Source of the DNA: Seison nebaliae
Lineage: Eukaryota; Rotifera; Pararotatoria; Seisonacea; Seisonidae
Assembly (NCBI GenBank): GCA_023231475.1
Contig: JALJEE010002231.1
Location: 1-64,000, forward strand
DNA: 64,000 nucleotides
Direction: 5' to 3'
Below the pieces are notes generated by a model, which was not told the origin of the DNA, did no database searches, and worked only from the letters and a program-made list of their open reading frames with translations. Shown in pieces: positions 34,921 through 46,921 of this stretch. The position numbers were made by a program, and so were the translations under genes. Numbering within the stretch: the first letter of the stretch is position 1; the number at the start of each line of letters is the position of its first letter.

Positions 34921-37900
34921 ATGACCGAAGAGCAACAATTAGTTGGCTGGAAAGAGGTTTTCTTTCCCATTTCCTATCTCTCATACTCATTTTTTACTCA
35001 GCGTACTATACCGGATGTCGGCTACAACTTTTTTTCAGATGGAAAGACGAAAATCGATTTTGTTCTCGTCTACTCCGAACATCGACTGAAATCCAATACC
35101 AAATTACAAGTGCCAAACAATGGTACTGAAGTGAATTCGAATGATGTTTTTCTTTCGGACGAAGGTGAAACGAAATTGGTCAAGGGAGATCGAGACGAAC
35201 TCGCCCAAGAACGAATTCCATTAAAGAGAAAAGCCAAACAAAATCGATGGAGGAAAGATTTCCTTCAGAATCTGGAAGATATGGGAATTCTAGTCGAAGA
35301 AGTTGTAACTTCATCCTTTTTCTGATTCTCCTACATTATTCCATATCATCAGAGAGTAGAATCATCGAAAAAGAGGAATCTCCATTTCCTTTTACTACAT
35401 TTGCCAGAAAAGTTGTTGTTGGAAACGGCGGAGAAATTATGTATTCGTGCTCCCATCGACGTTTCTCTTAAATTTCACATTTCATTTCATTCTCCTCATT
35501 CAGTTTGTTACTCGAGACGATTTGGATGAGAGTGCAAGAATATTCGACCGATTTAATATTACAAATATGATGAAGATTAATGTGCCAACCGACGCAGTCA
35601 GTTGTTGCACTTGTACTTTTAAAGAGACGAAAAAATATGTCTTCCTAAAAGGAACGACAACATCCGTTTATTTCTCGAATGCTCAGCGTTCATTCATGTT
35701 ACATGATATTCTCCAATCGATACCGTTCGGCGATGAAGCGAAAGCCGAAGTTGGAATTGATCGATTAATTGCAGAGAACGTCTTCACAGCAGCTTATTCA
35801 TTACACGAAGGAGATTTTGAAGATCATCAAATGAAAGAAAAGGATGTGGATAAAAAGAAACATGCGGCACAACAATTAGTCGCCATCAACAATGATGGGG
35901 AGACTAAAACGAAATTTGATGATAAAAATTCTGACAACAATTGTGGTCGACGACGAATATTATTTGATTTTTGGGCGAATTATGTCATGTGGTATAAATA
36001 TCAGCCACTCGATCATATTCGAGAATATTTAGGAGAGAAAATCGCCTTTTATTTCGCTTATCTCGGTCTCTATACCGCTTGGTTATTACCGGCAGCCTTC
36101 GTAGGTGTACTGGTGTTTCTATTCGGTTTTCTTGGAATGAAAGATAATACGCCAGCGTTCTATTCTTTTTAAAATTCTTCTTCTCTAAAGCATTTTCTTC
36201 TTGATAAAACGAAAGTGTGGAGATCTGTGGAAAAAGCGGAAATATCTCCATGTGTCCAGCATGCGACGAAAAATTCGGTTGCGAATATTGGAAATTGAAT
36301 GAAGCATGTACGTCATCGAGAATCTCCTATTTATTCGATAATCCTGGAACGGTCTTCTATTCCATTTTCATGAGTTTTTGGGGTTTTCATTTTTTTTTCT
36401 TTTCATCATAAAATTTTCGCTTTTCCTTTTAGCTGTGGCATTTCTGGAGTTTTGGAAGCGAAAGAACGTCAGTTTAGCCCATCGATGGGATTGCTTAGAT
36501 TATGAGGAAGAAGAAGCGAGACCCCGACCCGAATTTGCTTTAAAAGCGAAACATTTGGAGAAGAATCCAATAACGGGTATACTCGAACCCAGTTTCCCGG
36601 AGAAGACACGTACAATGAGAATAGCTGTCGGGATGCTTGCTATCAGTTCAATGGTTGAATTTCTTATGTTCTATTCGAATAATAATTATTAATTTTTCAA
36701 TCTTCCTTCTTACAGATAGTTCTTGTAATCATTTTCATATTTACTGTAATTGTTTATCGAATCCTTATAAGCATTCCATTATTTCTCGGTTCTAATACAC
36801 AGTTCATTTTTTAGTTTTTCAATCAATCGATTTTATATAATTCTCTCAATTCGCAGTAAATATGCGAAGAATATCGCTTCATTAAGTGGAGCTATTCTCA
36901 ATCTTATCATCATTCTATTACTTGGGAGAATATATCAGGCACTGGCAAAGAAATTAACTGCTTGGGGTTCAATCTCTTTCTTTTATTCAACCACAAACAA
37001 TTCCAATTTCTTCCGACTTCTTTACAGAAATGCATCGAACACAAACTGACTATGACAATAATTATACGATGAAAGTGTTCTGTTTCCAATTTTTGAATTT
37101 TTATTCATCTTTAATATATGTGGCATTCGCTAAAGGAAGGTAAGAATTATTCTTTCTCGAATAAACGGAATAAATTATATTTTCCACTTTTTAAGGTTCA
37201 TAGGTTATCCGGGAAAATACATCAGAATTTTCGGTTTACGTCAAGAAGAAGTTTGGAAATTTTTTTCTTATTTGTTTTAAAATTTTAATGAAAAACCATC
37301 CAAATTAGTGTTCACCGACGGGTTGTATGGCAGAATTAACACAACAACTAGCCGTGATCATGATCGGGAAACAATTGATTAATAATGTTCAAGAAGTAAT
37401 GCTTCCGTTCGTCATTTATTATATGAACTATTAAGAAAATCCGATTTATTATTTGATTGATTCAGAAAAGCGAAAGCGGCTTTCCATCATTTTCGAAGTG
37501 GAGTGAAGAATTCAAAGAAAACGTTCGAACAATATTATAAGGATTATAAATTGATAGATAATGAAGGATTATTTGAAGAATATTTAGAAATGGGTTTGCT
37601 TTTTTCCTTAACAGTTTTCCAAAATTTCTCTTTTTCAAAAAACAGTTCTACAATTTGGTTTCATCACAATTTTTGTGGCGGCATTTCCATTAGCGCCATT
37701 GTTTGCTCTAATCAATAATTGGATTGAAATTAGATTGGATGCACAAAAATTTATTTGTGAAACAAGGTGGACAATTTTTTCATTCTCTCGAATAATAATT
37801 TATTTTCAAAGACGATCGTTGGCACATCGAGCACAAGATATTGGCGTTTGGTTCAATATATTGGAAGCGATTGCTCAGATCGCCGTCATTTCAAATGTTT

Positions 37901-38545
37901 CCTCCTCCAAATCATTTTTCGTTATTCTTATTCCTCATTCATTTCAGGCATTTCTCATCGCATTTACATCTAATTTCCTTCCGAAATTACTTTACCAATT
38001 CGAACATAATGGAAGTCTTGCCGGATATATCGACTCCACTCTTTCAACATCTGCGACGAACACGACTGTGTTGGAATGTCGGTTAGGATAATTATAGAAA
38101 AATATTGAAAATAATTTCTTTTTTTCAGCTATCGAGATTATCGTCATTTGAATGGAACTTATACGCCGACCTTCTGGAAACTATTAGCATTACGACTGGT
38201 TTTCATCATTGTTTTCGAAGTTAATTCTCCCTCATTAAACTTAACTAATTTGTTCCTTTTCTTTCTTACTTTCTTTCTTTTATTCGTTATCAACAATTCG
38301 AATTTTGATGATGATATAAATCTGATTTGGGGATGGGAAATCAGCATACGGTCTTTGGGATAACACGATTAATCGAAGTTTTAGTACCGGACGTACCGAA
38401 GAAATTGGAAGTTCTAATCAAAAGAGAAAGATATTTAGCGAAGCAAGCTTTGGCAGATAGTTCGATTCATTCGAAAACGAGAGGAATTCACAAATCACAA
38501 CGAAGTGTTACTTATAACTGCGAACTGAACGTTGAAGCGAAATAG
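34921..38545 (+). CDS. anoctamin (TMEM16), channel/scramblase type, 17 exons
   Basis: Seventeen exons join to 901 residues (start-end: 34921-34956, 35002-35301, 35353-35460, 35504-36156, 36216-36382, 36433-36654, 36717-36801, 36857-36966, 37028-37139, 37196-37250, 37309-37406, 37466-37593, 37646-37766, 37812-37896, 37948-38081, 38129-38219, 38345-38545). The cytoplasmic anoctamin dimerisation region begins [13 protein letters not shown]1 follows [33 protein letters not shown] and [17 protein letters not shown] are extracellular-loop and TM2 signatures. All Ca2+ ligands I can place are kept: INNVQE (TM6), EEYLEM (TM7), IEIRLD (TM8). It ends with [17 protein letters not shown]-like. A further upstream exon is possible, because the ATG directly follows an acceptor-like TTAGCAG. 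Confidence 0.92.
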
Positions 38546-38613
38546 ATAAGGAATTTATTTATTTAATTTTCACACTGAATGAAAATCATGTTCACAAAAC
38601 AAACAACAACATT

Positions 38614-38646
38614 AATAATATAATAATAATAATAATAATAATAATA
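38614..38646. repeat. (AAT)n microsatellite
   Basis: A run of AAT triplets between convergent genes. Confidence 0.85.
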
Positions 38647-38683
38647 TTCTTATTCCGGTTGAGATAATAATAAATTATTCTTT

Positions 38684-39499
38684 TTACTTTTCATGAGTTT
38701 TCAAATGTTTCGTCAATCCATCGTTGCCCAGCACACGTTTGTTGCATATTGAACAATTATATCGTTTGTCACTACCTGTTTGATTGAGAAAAGAATGGGA
38801 AAATATGAAAATGTGAGAAATGAATAATTTAAATTGAATTTAACTTGTATGCCATCTTAAATGTGCTTTGAGATGAGACGTCTTACTATAAATCTTTCCA
38901 CAACCTGGAATATGACATGAATGAACAGTTCCCAATAATTCGACAGGAATCGTACAATCTTCCATTTCGTGAGATAAATATTTCTGTCGAATTTCCATAC
39001 AATGAGGACATTTACATTTGGCAGCCGATGAGGTTTTTGGAAGACGTTTCACCTTACTCTTCTTATCGGATGAACATGTCGGTTCGTTTGATGGGATGGT
39101 GGATTTGGGAGAAGAAACTTTCTTCCGTTTTCTACTATTCACTTCCATCGTTTTTTCCGATGAAACAGCTGGTAATGGATCGAAGGTGGGAATGTGTGTG
39201 AGAATATCGGGATTGATCGTGGGATAAATATCTAAATATTTATTTTCTAATTTAATTGATAAACAAAAATAAAATGATTAACTATTATTTTGATTATAAG
39301 TCAATAATTCCGATGATTCCGACATCATTAACATCATATGTAACAGATTCATATTTGATGTGTCGTCTGATTTATTCTCCTCTCCGAAATTGTTCAGAGA
39401 ATTCAAATTTAATTGATTTTGTTGTGGTTGTTGTTGAATGTGTTGTTGTTGTTGTTGTTGTTGAAGAAAGTTCAACCACATCAATTGTTGTTCATGATC

Positions 39500-39533
<34 letters not shown>

Positions 39534-39754
39534 AATTGTTGATGTTTTTGTAATTGTTGATGTTTTTGTTGAATGGATGTATCATCGAGTGAAATGATAG
39601 TAGAGACGGATGAGTTAATAGAAGAGATGGGAAGATTGTCGAGTAGAGTGGAATGTGATGGAATGGGGTTGGACGTTACTAATGGAACAGTGATCGAATG
39701 GTTATTTTGTGGTGGTAGTAGATCGGCCACTTGCAATATATCGATGTGCGACAT
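38684..39754 (-). CDS. Sp-family transcription factor with only two zinc fingers
   Basis: Three exons (39754-39283, 39246-38845, 38775-38684; introns 36 and 69 bp) give 321 residues. The N-terminal half is Gln-rich, as in Sp activators. KCKCPHCMEI is a Buttonhead-like box. The first C2H2 finger, CHIPGCGKIYSKTSHLKAHL then RWHT, is a near-perfect Sp finger 1. In Sp/KLF proteins two more fingers follow. Here RWHTS|SDKRYNCSICNK runs directly into a finger-3-like unit with VLGNDGLTKHLKTHEK and a stop. Finger 2 is missing, and the 69-bp intron is too short to hide it. The recognition helix of the last finger is also altered. Confidence 0.85.
39421..39565 (-). repeat. CAA repeats (poly-Q)
   Basis: Several (CAA)n runs encode glutamine tracts in the Sp-family protein. 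Confidence 0.9.
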
Positions 39755-41042
39755 GTTTTCTATTGGGAAATTGAGAAATGTTGAGAAGATGTTTGAGAGG
39801 AATGAAGTTAAATATTTCGATTTAATTTTATTTTCGTAGGGAATGACGTATCTTTTCTCGAGCAGTTAATAAGACGATCGAATAAGCAGATGAATGACAA
39901 TTAAAGGTGCTTGTCGGAAAAATCGAATAAATTATGTTAGAAGCGCGACGAATAATCAATATGAGAAACTCAAACTAGTAATTTGCAGGAGAATATTTCT
40001 AAAGAAATCAAAACATATCATTAGAGACGAATGCAACAAATTGACATTCATTAGCTAATCGGTTACACGAAAATCTCTTTCACTCCTTTATCGCCCTTTG
40101 TCTATCATCCTCCACACACACACACACACACACACACATAAACACACATACGCGCACATACTCGCACTCAACTCATCAACATTCTTTTTACATAAGAACC
40201 TGTCTTCCAATCTCCAACTATCAATTATGTTTCAGTTAAAACATAAAATTTCTTATCTTCTCTTAAACTTTCTATCTCTTCCCTACTCGTTCTTTTGGAG
40301 TTGGTTGAAGAATTTCATTTCCTGTCATGTTTCCTCCATCAATTAGATTTCGAGCAAATTACTCCTCTTCAAACTACTGATCAAGTGTCAATAAACGACA
40401 ATTTCCACACTCTCCATAACGACTGGCAAGAGGGAAAGAATGCCAACTAATTGTTCAAACGAATTAGTATCTTCTCTCAACCCCTCCACTGCACAATTGA
40501 CTACGACTTCTTCTCCCCCACTGACTCAACAACTATCAATCTCGAGAAAGTTGAGGTAGGAGAATGTGATCCAACAATCTTGATCTCAATAAACAAAGTT
40601 TCATTTCCAATACTTAATCAATTCGACACCTACCACCTAATCGTCATGTCACTAAGAAAGTAGTGGAGATTAGTAAGAAGAAGAAAGTTTTAAGTTTAAT
40701 GAAGCAGAACAATATTCTGAAGTCGATTCTTCTCAAAATCTCTTCCATTATATGGACAGGAATGTTTCTTGTTGCGGTTAGTTTTTATATTAATCCGTCT
40801 CATTCTGATTTATCAGTGTGATAATCACTTTCGACATGGCAAATAGTCTTTTCCGATTGCAGATTGTCTTCCTATACAGATTAATAAAAATCAGATAGAA
40901 CAATGTAATTTCTGTTCCCTTGAATTATTCAAAAGTTTGCCAATTCTTTTTCACATTTTCTCTCATTGCACTTTTTTAATACAGGAGTCACAATTTCCAC
41001 TATTTATATGGGAGTGGTTTTTGACAGAAATTTAAATTTAAA
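39755..41042. other. intergenic between divergent genes
   Basis: Promoter-side region of the Sp factor and of the EGF-repeat gene. It holds a (CA)n tract at 40113-40138 and no credible gene. Confidence 0.5.
40113..40138. repeat. (CA)n microsatellite
   Basis: About thirteen CA units. Confidence 0.9.
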
Positions 41043-43884
41043 ATGTTTTTCAAGTTTTTTCTTCTTTCTTTTTTTCTGCCAACATTCATGTCCTTCGAAG
41101 GAGAAGATGATCAATATTGGAAATATGATACATACAAACTATATGAGAAAGAAACATATAAGGTTCACATTCTCTTCTTAATCATGAAATTTTTATCGTT
41201 ATCCAGTATGCGGGATACGATGAACATATTAAACGTATGTGGGAATTGGCATTAGAGGGTAAATTGGAAAATAATATTTGTCAAGCTGTTTCCGGTGGAG
41301 GGAAAATTATATATGGACCAAATGAAACCGTCTCATGTAAATGTCGATTTCCAAATGTGGTTGGACAGAAATGTGACATCTTGTATTGGGACAACGATTT
41401 GTATCCAGACTACCCAACTCGTCAATATAACAATATTTGGGAAATATTATCCGGTTATCAAATCGTAGTACCAGTAAGAAATGGGTTGACATTCATTTAT
41501 TTTAAATTTAAATTATAACAATTTTATCTTTCATTTTCTCAACAAAATTTAGTATTCCAAAAAAGTATCATTTTAATGAGTTTGAAAAAGTGAAGAATGT
41601 TGCTTTCGTAGAGAATCTAATTCATCATAATCCTGGATATTATCAGACATACCATCGAGATACTCTTGAACTTCTATTGAATGATCTGATCATGTACAAA
41701 ACTGGAAAGAGAGTCTATTGTCAAGCCAAGTTGACAAATCCTTATAATTATTACTGGGTATATAAACCACAAGATTTAATTGATTTGTTGTTGAAATTAG
41801 AATTCGTACAGATATGTCCAAAACCGAATCAATTACATCTTCTGATTAATGAGGAAGGTAATTATTATGAAGGGTTGACAACCAAAATGAAAGATGTCAA
41901 TGGAAAAGTTCCAGTTTGTGTGCCACACTACAGATATTCTTTAGAACTTGGACGTTGTGAATTTGATGAATGTCCAGATGTTCAGATTACGAATCTTGCG
42001 GAAACTTGGAAAGGAGTGAGATGTGAATTTCAACATCAATCTCTTAGTAATTTCACTGTGACAAAAAGGAAAATGCAAGAAATTTATGACGAAGCACTTC
42101 GAGATGGAAAGGAAGATTACTATAGAACTGACTTTAAACTAGTAACGGACGACGATATGACATGTTTGAATCCATTGAGAACAGGTTTTCGATGTGAAGA
42201 TCGTAAATCGATTTGTAAGGAGACACCAGATACTTGTAATAATCATGGTACCTGTTATGATACGATAATAGTATTACAGAATACCACCCAACATAATTGG
42301 CCATCATTTTATTGTAAATGTTCGGATTTGTACGATGGAAGGAGATGTGAAAAGAAAAAGGCACCATGTAATAGGGTAGAAGGGCAGAAATGTTTAGGTG
42401 TGTGTACTAATCATGGTAACAGTTACACTTGTACATGTCAATGGCCACGTCATGGTATCAATTGTGAGAAATCATACAATATCTGCCACAACAGTTTTTG
42501 TTTGACAGGTTCGTGTAACTACAATGGGGGTAAACAGGTTGAATGTGGTTGTCCGGTGGGATTCACGGGAAAATATTGTGAGAAATTTATGAATAATTGT
42601 GACGAAGTGAAATATTGTTCGAATGGAGGAATCTGTCGAAAGGATTTGAAAAATGGCACATTGTATTGTGAATGTCCAGAACATTATACAGGTCCACAAT
42701 GTAAACGTGATCGTTTCCCCGGTTGGTCACAAGAACCAATGGATCTATGTAAAGTATATAACCCATGTCGGAATGGTAAATGTGTAGAGAAGATTCGAAG
42801 TCATAAACGATTTGATTATACTTGTCATTGCCATGAAGGTTACAAAGGAATCCATTGTACTGATATCATAGACGAATGTGATACTACAGGATGTCAAAAT
42901 GGAGGAGAATGTGTCATGTTGCACATGTCGATAACTAGGACAAATGAACGATTAATGCCGCATTGTATGTGTCCACGTGGATTCGAAGGAGACAAATGTG
43001 AGAAAAAAATCGATGTGAATTTTGAATCACAAGAATGTAAGAATAATGGTATATTGGTGAAAGATAATGGAACAGTTTTCTGTGAATGTGTTGGAAGATT
43101 CGAAGGACGTTTTTGTCAAAATGAAATTATCGCTAATCATTATTATTGTTCGGATAAATTGTGTACTGGAATTGGAACTCATAAATGTGTCGACATTCTC
43201 AATTTCGACGAAAAAGAACCGAATGAATTATTAAAAATGAAACGATTCTACAATGAAGAATTAGGTGAATATTACGATTTCGTTTGTCTCTGCAATGGTG
43301 ATTCGTATGGAACGTTATGTGAAAAGACATATAAGAATGTGACGGAGGAAGAGGAAAGTGAACGAACTGTCCAAGACAGGAAAGAAAGTTTTCATCAACG
43401 AAATCTCTGGCAAAATTTTGGGGAAGTGTTAATGACATATTTGAATGATTGTGAGAAAAAAAATTATTGTTCAGGAAATGGAAAATGTCGTTTACGATCG
43501 GAATTGTTGGGAAATGATGAAACACCGTTTCGTTGGTTAGATACGGTAACAGTGTCCGATCTCAGTACTTATGTAAGAAATCATTCATTAGATAAAATTG
43601 TGAGTTGTGAGTGTGAGAAACCGTGGATCGGAGAAAAATGTCAAACCAATTTGGCATATGATGTGGCGATGGTACAAGAGAAAATTTTCAATTCAAAATT
43701 GAATGAGGAAAATAAAAAAAGATATAGAAAACTAGTTTTAAATCAAACATGTTCCTATCACTGGATTCAAGTTCTACTCTATCTCTCATGTGTCCTCTCG
43801 ATCATCATTACGTTCCTATTGAACGTGGCGGTGACACATCAAGTTTTGAAATGTAATAGAATGAATAAATCGTTTATTATCTAA
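41043..43884 (+). CDS. multi-EGF-repeat type I membrane protein
   Basis: Three exons (41043-41162, 41207-41484, 41553-43884; introns 44 and 68 bp) give 909 residues. MFFKFFLLSFFLPTF is a signal peptide. An N-terminal module with ICQAVSGGGKIIYGPNETVSC is followed by a cysteine-poor globular region with repeated YYQTYHRD- and VYKPQDLID-type sequence. About ten EGF-like modules then occupy roughly residues 340-850, with typical endings such as CGCPVGFTGKYCE, CECPEHYTGPQC, CMCPRGFEGDKCE and CECEKPWIGEKC. A transmembrane helix, VLLYLSCVLSIIITFLL, ends in a very short cytoplasmic tail. It has no DSL, Notch or LDL modules that I can see, so adhesion or matrix binding is only an inference. Confidence 0.85.
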
Positions 43885-43982
43885 TTATCGTTTTCTAAAA
43901 CGGAAATAAATTATTTAAGATCTTATTGCTATATTTCATCTTTCATTATGTAAATATTCTTTTATATTTATTATATCGTGAT

Positions 43983-44309
43983 TTATGGAACTGGTCCTGG
44001 TGCAGCACCTGCTGGACCAACTGTAGGAGCAGCTGCTGCTCTTCGTTGAGCTCTCGTTCTTGTGTCCAATCGAAGAGTATCCCCCTCTTGAATAATAGGG
44101 AAGAGTTCAATTCCCTCTTCCGCCAATTCTGCAAGAATTCTTCTCACTTCTGGAGATAATTGTCGAGGTATCAAATCTTCATCTCGAACGTTGTTCAGAG
44201 CGGGAATCGGGTTCGCCGTAGGAGTTAACAACTCGTCCAATGTTACTGCCTCGAGGTAGTTCGTTGACAAAAATAATAATGCTACGGCAAACAAAACGTA
44301 TTTCATCAT
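43983..44309 (-). CDS. small secreted protein, Ala/Pro-rich C-terminus
   Basis: One exon of 108 residues starting MMKYVLFAVALLFLSTNYLEA, a clear signal peptide. The mature part is acidic and helical (SPEVRRILAELAEEGIELF), then basic and alanine-rich (RTRAQRRAAAAP), ending in a GAAPGPVP tail. No cysteines are present in the mature part. It is tail-to-tail with the EGF-repeat gene, 98 bp between stops. No family is recognised. Confidence 0.6.
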   Translation of the reverse strand: MMKYVLFAVALLFLSTNYLEAVTLDELLTPTANPIPALNNVRDEDLIPRQLSPEVRRILAELAEEGIELFPIIQEGDTLRLDTRTRAQRRAAAAPTVGPAGAAPGPVP

Positions 44310-44996
44310 TCGACCAAAAAATAAAGTTAATTGAAATAAAAAATTAAACAAAAAAAAATTTTAAATGAACAATTCTCCCAACATTCTCCCAATTTATACA
44401 AGTCGCCGTAAACCGAAACAAATCAAGCGAAAAAAATGAACTTCTTTCAATTTCTCTTTTTGCGCTCAATATTACGTGGGGAGAAAAAGCGTTTTCCTTC
44501 TATCATTGTTTTTTATGAGAATTTTTCGAAAATGAAATACCATTCAACGGTTTCTTTCTTATAAATCTTTTCGTCACTTCTCAATCTTTTAACTGTCGTC
44601 CGTCGTAGTTATGATTCAGAGATCTTTTCGTATTTCTGAAAATTTTTCAAATAGAAAATTGTAACTCTGTTCTTATCAAAGTATTATCATTCACTTGTTA
44701 TTGGGACGACGGTTTTAAGGGAATGTTTGATGATATTTAGATATTTAGGTCGTTGATGAATGTTAGGTATTAGGAATAAAATTAGAAATAAAGTAATTCA
44801 GTAAAAATTTAAATTTATCAATTTCATTCATATTATAAATAAGAACTATATAAGAAAGTTATCATGAAAGACCAGCTAATTAAATTGTTATTTTTCACTC
44901 GTTCTATCGTCACCAATTGTTCTCTTAAACAGAGAATTTAAATTTATGGCGGCAATTTAAACATTCTTCTTATTTCTCTCTACTCAATCTTCTCAT
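44310..44996. other. intergenic between divergent genes
   Basis: AT-rich region upstream of delta-tubulin. Nothing else is seen. Confidence 0.5.
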
Positions 44997-46382
44997 ATGG
45001 CTATCATTCTCCAAGTGGGTCAATGTGGCAATCAGATTGGTAGTAGTTTCTTCCAAAAAGTTTATGATCAACTCAAATTCGAGAAGAAAGATCGCTTCAA
45101 TTTTGAACTGGAATTGTTTAATCGTTTCTTCTATCGGAATTCGAAAGGAAAAATAATAGCTCGGGCAGTTGCCATAGATACGGAAGGGAAAGTGATAGAT
45201 GAATTACTCAATAAAAATGGACCGAATGCAGATTGGTGTTATGATGAGAGTAATTGTATTTCAGGTATTGAAGGAAGTGGAAATAATTGGGCATATGGAT
45301 TTAACGAACATCTCACTGATGAAGACGATGACGAGGAAGTATTGAAACTGAAGAGAATTTGTTTGAAAGAGATTCCAAATGTGAAGAAATTATCTTCCAA
45401 TTATATTCTCAAACGTCTTAGAGAACAAATGGATTTATGTGATGATGATGAGCAAGATAAAGTTTTGATAACTATCATGAGTGTGGCTGGTGGTACTGGC
45501 AGTGGTTTAGGAACGAGACTTTTAAATCTCATTCATGATCGTCATCCTCAATTGCTCATTCTTCCCATCATCGTTTGGCCTTTCGAGAGTGGAGAGATCT
45601 GTCTACAAAACTATAATTCATTATTCACGTTAACCAATTTATACGACAACATTTCCACATCCATCATTGCCATCGACAACGAACAAATTTTCAAGCAATC
45701 GATGCAAGTCAATAAAAATCGACAGAATATTCCCACAATTTCCATGAACGAAATGAACGAAATGATTTCCGAACAATTATTCGGCTTTCTAGCACCGATT
45801 CCCAATGAAAGTTTATCCGTTTTCATTTCACGTCTCTCCTCCACCATTTCAACAAATCAACATAAAATTTTATCTCTTCGTTCTCTTCCATATATCGAGG
45901 AGAATATGCTCGATTATACCACATACAACTGGAATGATTTAATGAAACGCACGTCCCAATTAATTATTGACACTTCGGCCAACAGTTGTGCCGAATTAAA
46001 TTGGAGATTAAAATCCAATGATTCCCAACAATTCTTCCATAAACTTATCACCATTAGTCGATCATCAACCAATGAGAGAATTGATGAGAATTTAATTTTA
46101 CAACATTTCTCCACAAACAAATTCCATTCAACATCCATCGATTCTATCGAACATTTCCAATCATTTTCATTATCCAAATATGAGAAGATGATCACTTGTC
46201 TCATTAATAGTCGTCAACCGATCGTCCGAATTCTCTCACGAATAAGAGATCGTGCTTCTAATCTCTTTTCGAAGAATGCCTATGTTCATCATTATCAACG
46301 TTATGGAATGGAAGAAGAAGATTTCGAATGGATTTTCGATCGAACTAATTCAATCATCAATGAATATATTCATTCTAATTAA
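44997..46382 (+). CDS. TUBD1: delta-tubulin
   Basis: An intronless gene of 461 residues. Delta-tubulin supports the triplet microtubules of centrioles and basal bodies. The nucleotide-binding start LQVGQCGNQIG, the tubulin glycine loop AGGTGSGLGTR, and WAYGFNEH are conserved. Features specific to delta over alpha, beta and gamma tubulins are SGNNWAYG, IVWPFESGEI and LQNYNSLFTL, and the end KNAYVHHYQRYGMEEEDFEW matches the delta C-terminus. The insertion DEDDDEEVLKLKR after the first glycine-rich part is unusual. Its presence implies this animal builds triplet centrioles. Confidence 0.92.
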   Translation: MAIILQVGQCGNQIGSSFFQKVYDQLKFEKKDRFNFELELFNRFFYRNSKGKIIARAVAIDTEGKVIDELLNKNGPNADWCYDESNCISGIEGSGNNWAYGFNEHLTDEDDDEEVLKLKRICLKEIPNVKKLSSNYILKRLREQMDLCDDDEQDKVLITIMSVAGGTGSGLGTRLLNLIHDRHPQLLILPIIVWPFESGEICLQNYNSLFTLTNLYDNISTSIIAIDNEQIFKQSMQVNKNRQNIPTISMNEMNEMISEQLFGFLAPIPNESLSVFISRLSSTISTNQHKILSLRSLPYIEENMLDYTTYNWNDLMKRTSQLIIDTSANSCAELNWRLKSNDSQQFFHKLITISRSSTNERIDENLILQHFSTNKFHSTSIDSIEHFQSFSLSKYEKMITCLINSRQPIVRILSRIRDRASNLFSKNAYVHHYQRYGMEEEDFEWIFDRTNSIINEYIHSN

Positions 46383-46921
46383 AGTTTAATTTAATATTAA
46401 TTCAATTTTAATACAATTTTAATTTCTCCTATTTTATAATTTAAGGAATAAATTTAATTTAAGAAATTTTTAATTTTCTTTAATTCATTCAAATTTCTTC
46501 GTTTTCATATAAAATTTCGAATAAATATTCTCTTTCTTCAACTTTAAAATCGATCTTTAAAAGAAAGATGAAAGAAGAGGAAAGAAGTTATCAAAATGAT
46601 TTATGATGAGAAAGAAAGATTAGTGAAAGGGAAGCGCTAAAGATAATCTTGAAAGATTTGTATGAAATTTATAACGGAATAAGTTATAATAACGAATAAA
46701 AGTGAAACGGAATCAGAAACTTACGATAATATTCAATTAGTGATAATTAGTGAAAGCGTGAGAAGTTATAAAATGTGGAAAAGGAAAGGGGAAATGCCAA
46801 ACGTATTTCCGTTTCCATTTTCTTTTGATAAAAATAATCGAGTCATTTTTTTTGATTTTCGTTTCATCTCATTTTGACCTGTAAGACAAAGAATAAGAAT
46901 TTATTTTAGATTTATTTAAAA
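46383..46921. other. intergenic
   Basis: AT-rich. Nothing supported. Confidence 0.5.

Noticed and set aside
39256-39597. Plus-strand Val-rich frame
   Set aside because: Antisense of the poly-Gln coding CAA repeats in the Sp-family gene.
40098-40346. Plus-strand frame starting in His/Thr repeats
   Set aside because: It is a translation of the (CA)n microsatellite and AT-rich flank.
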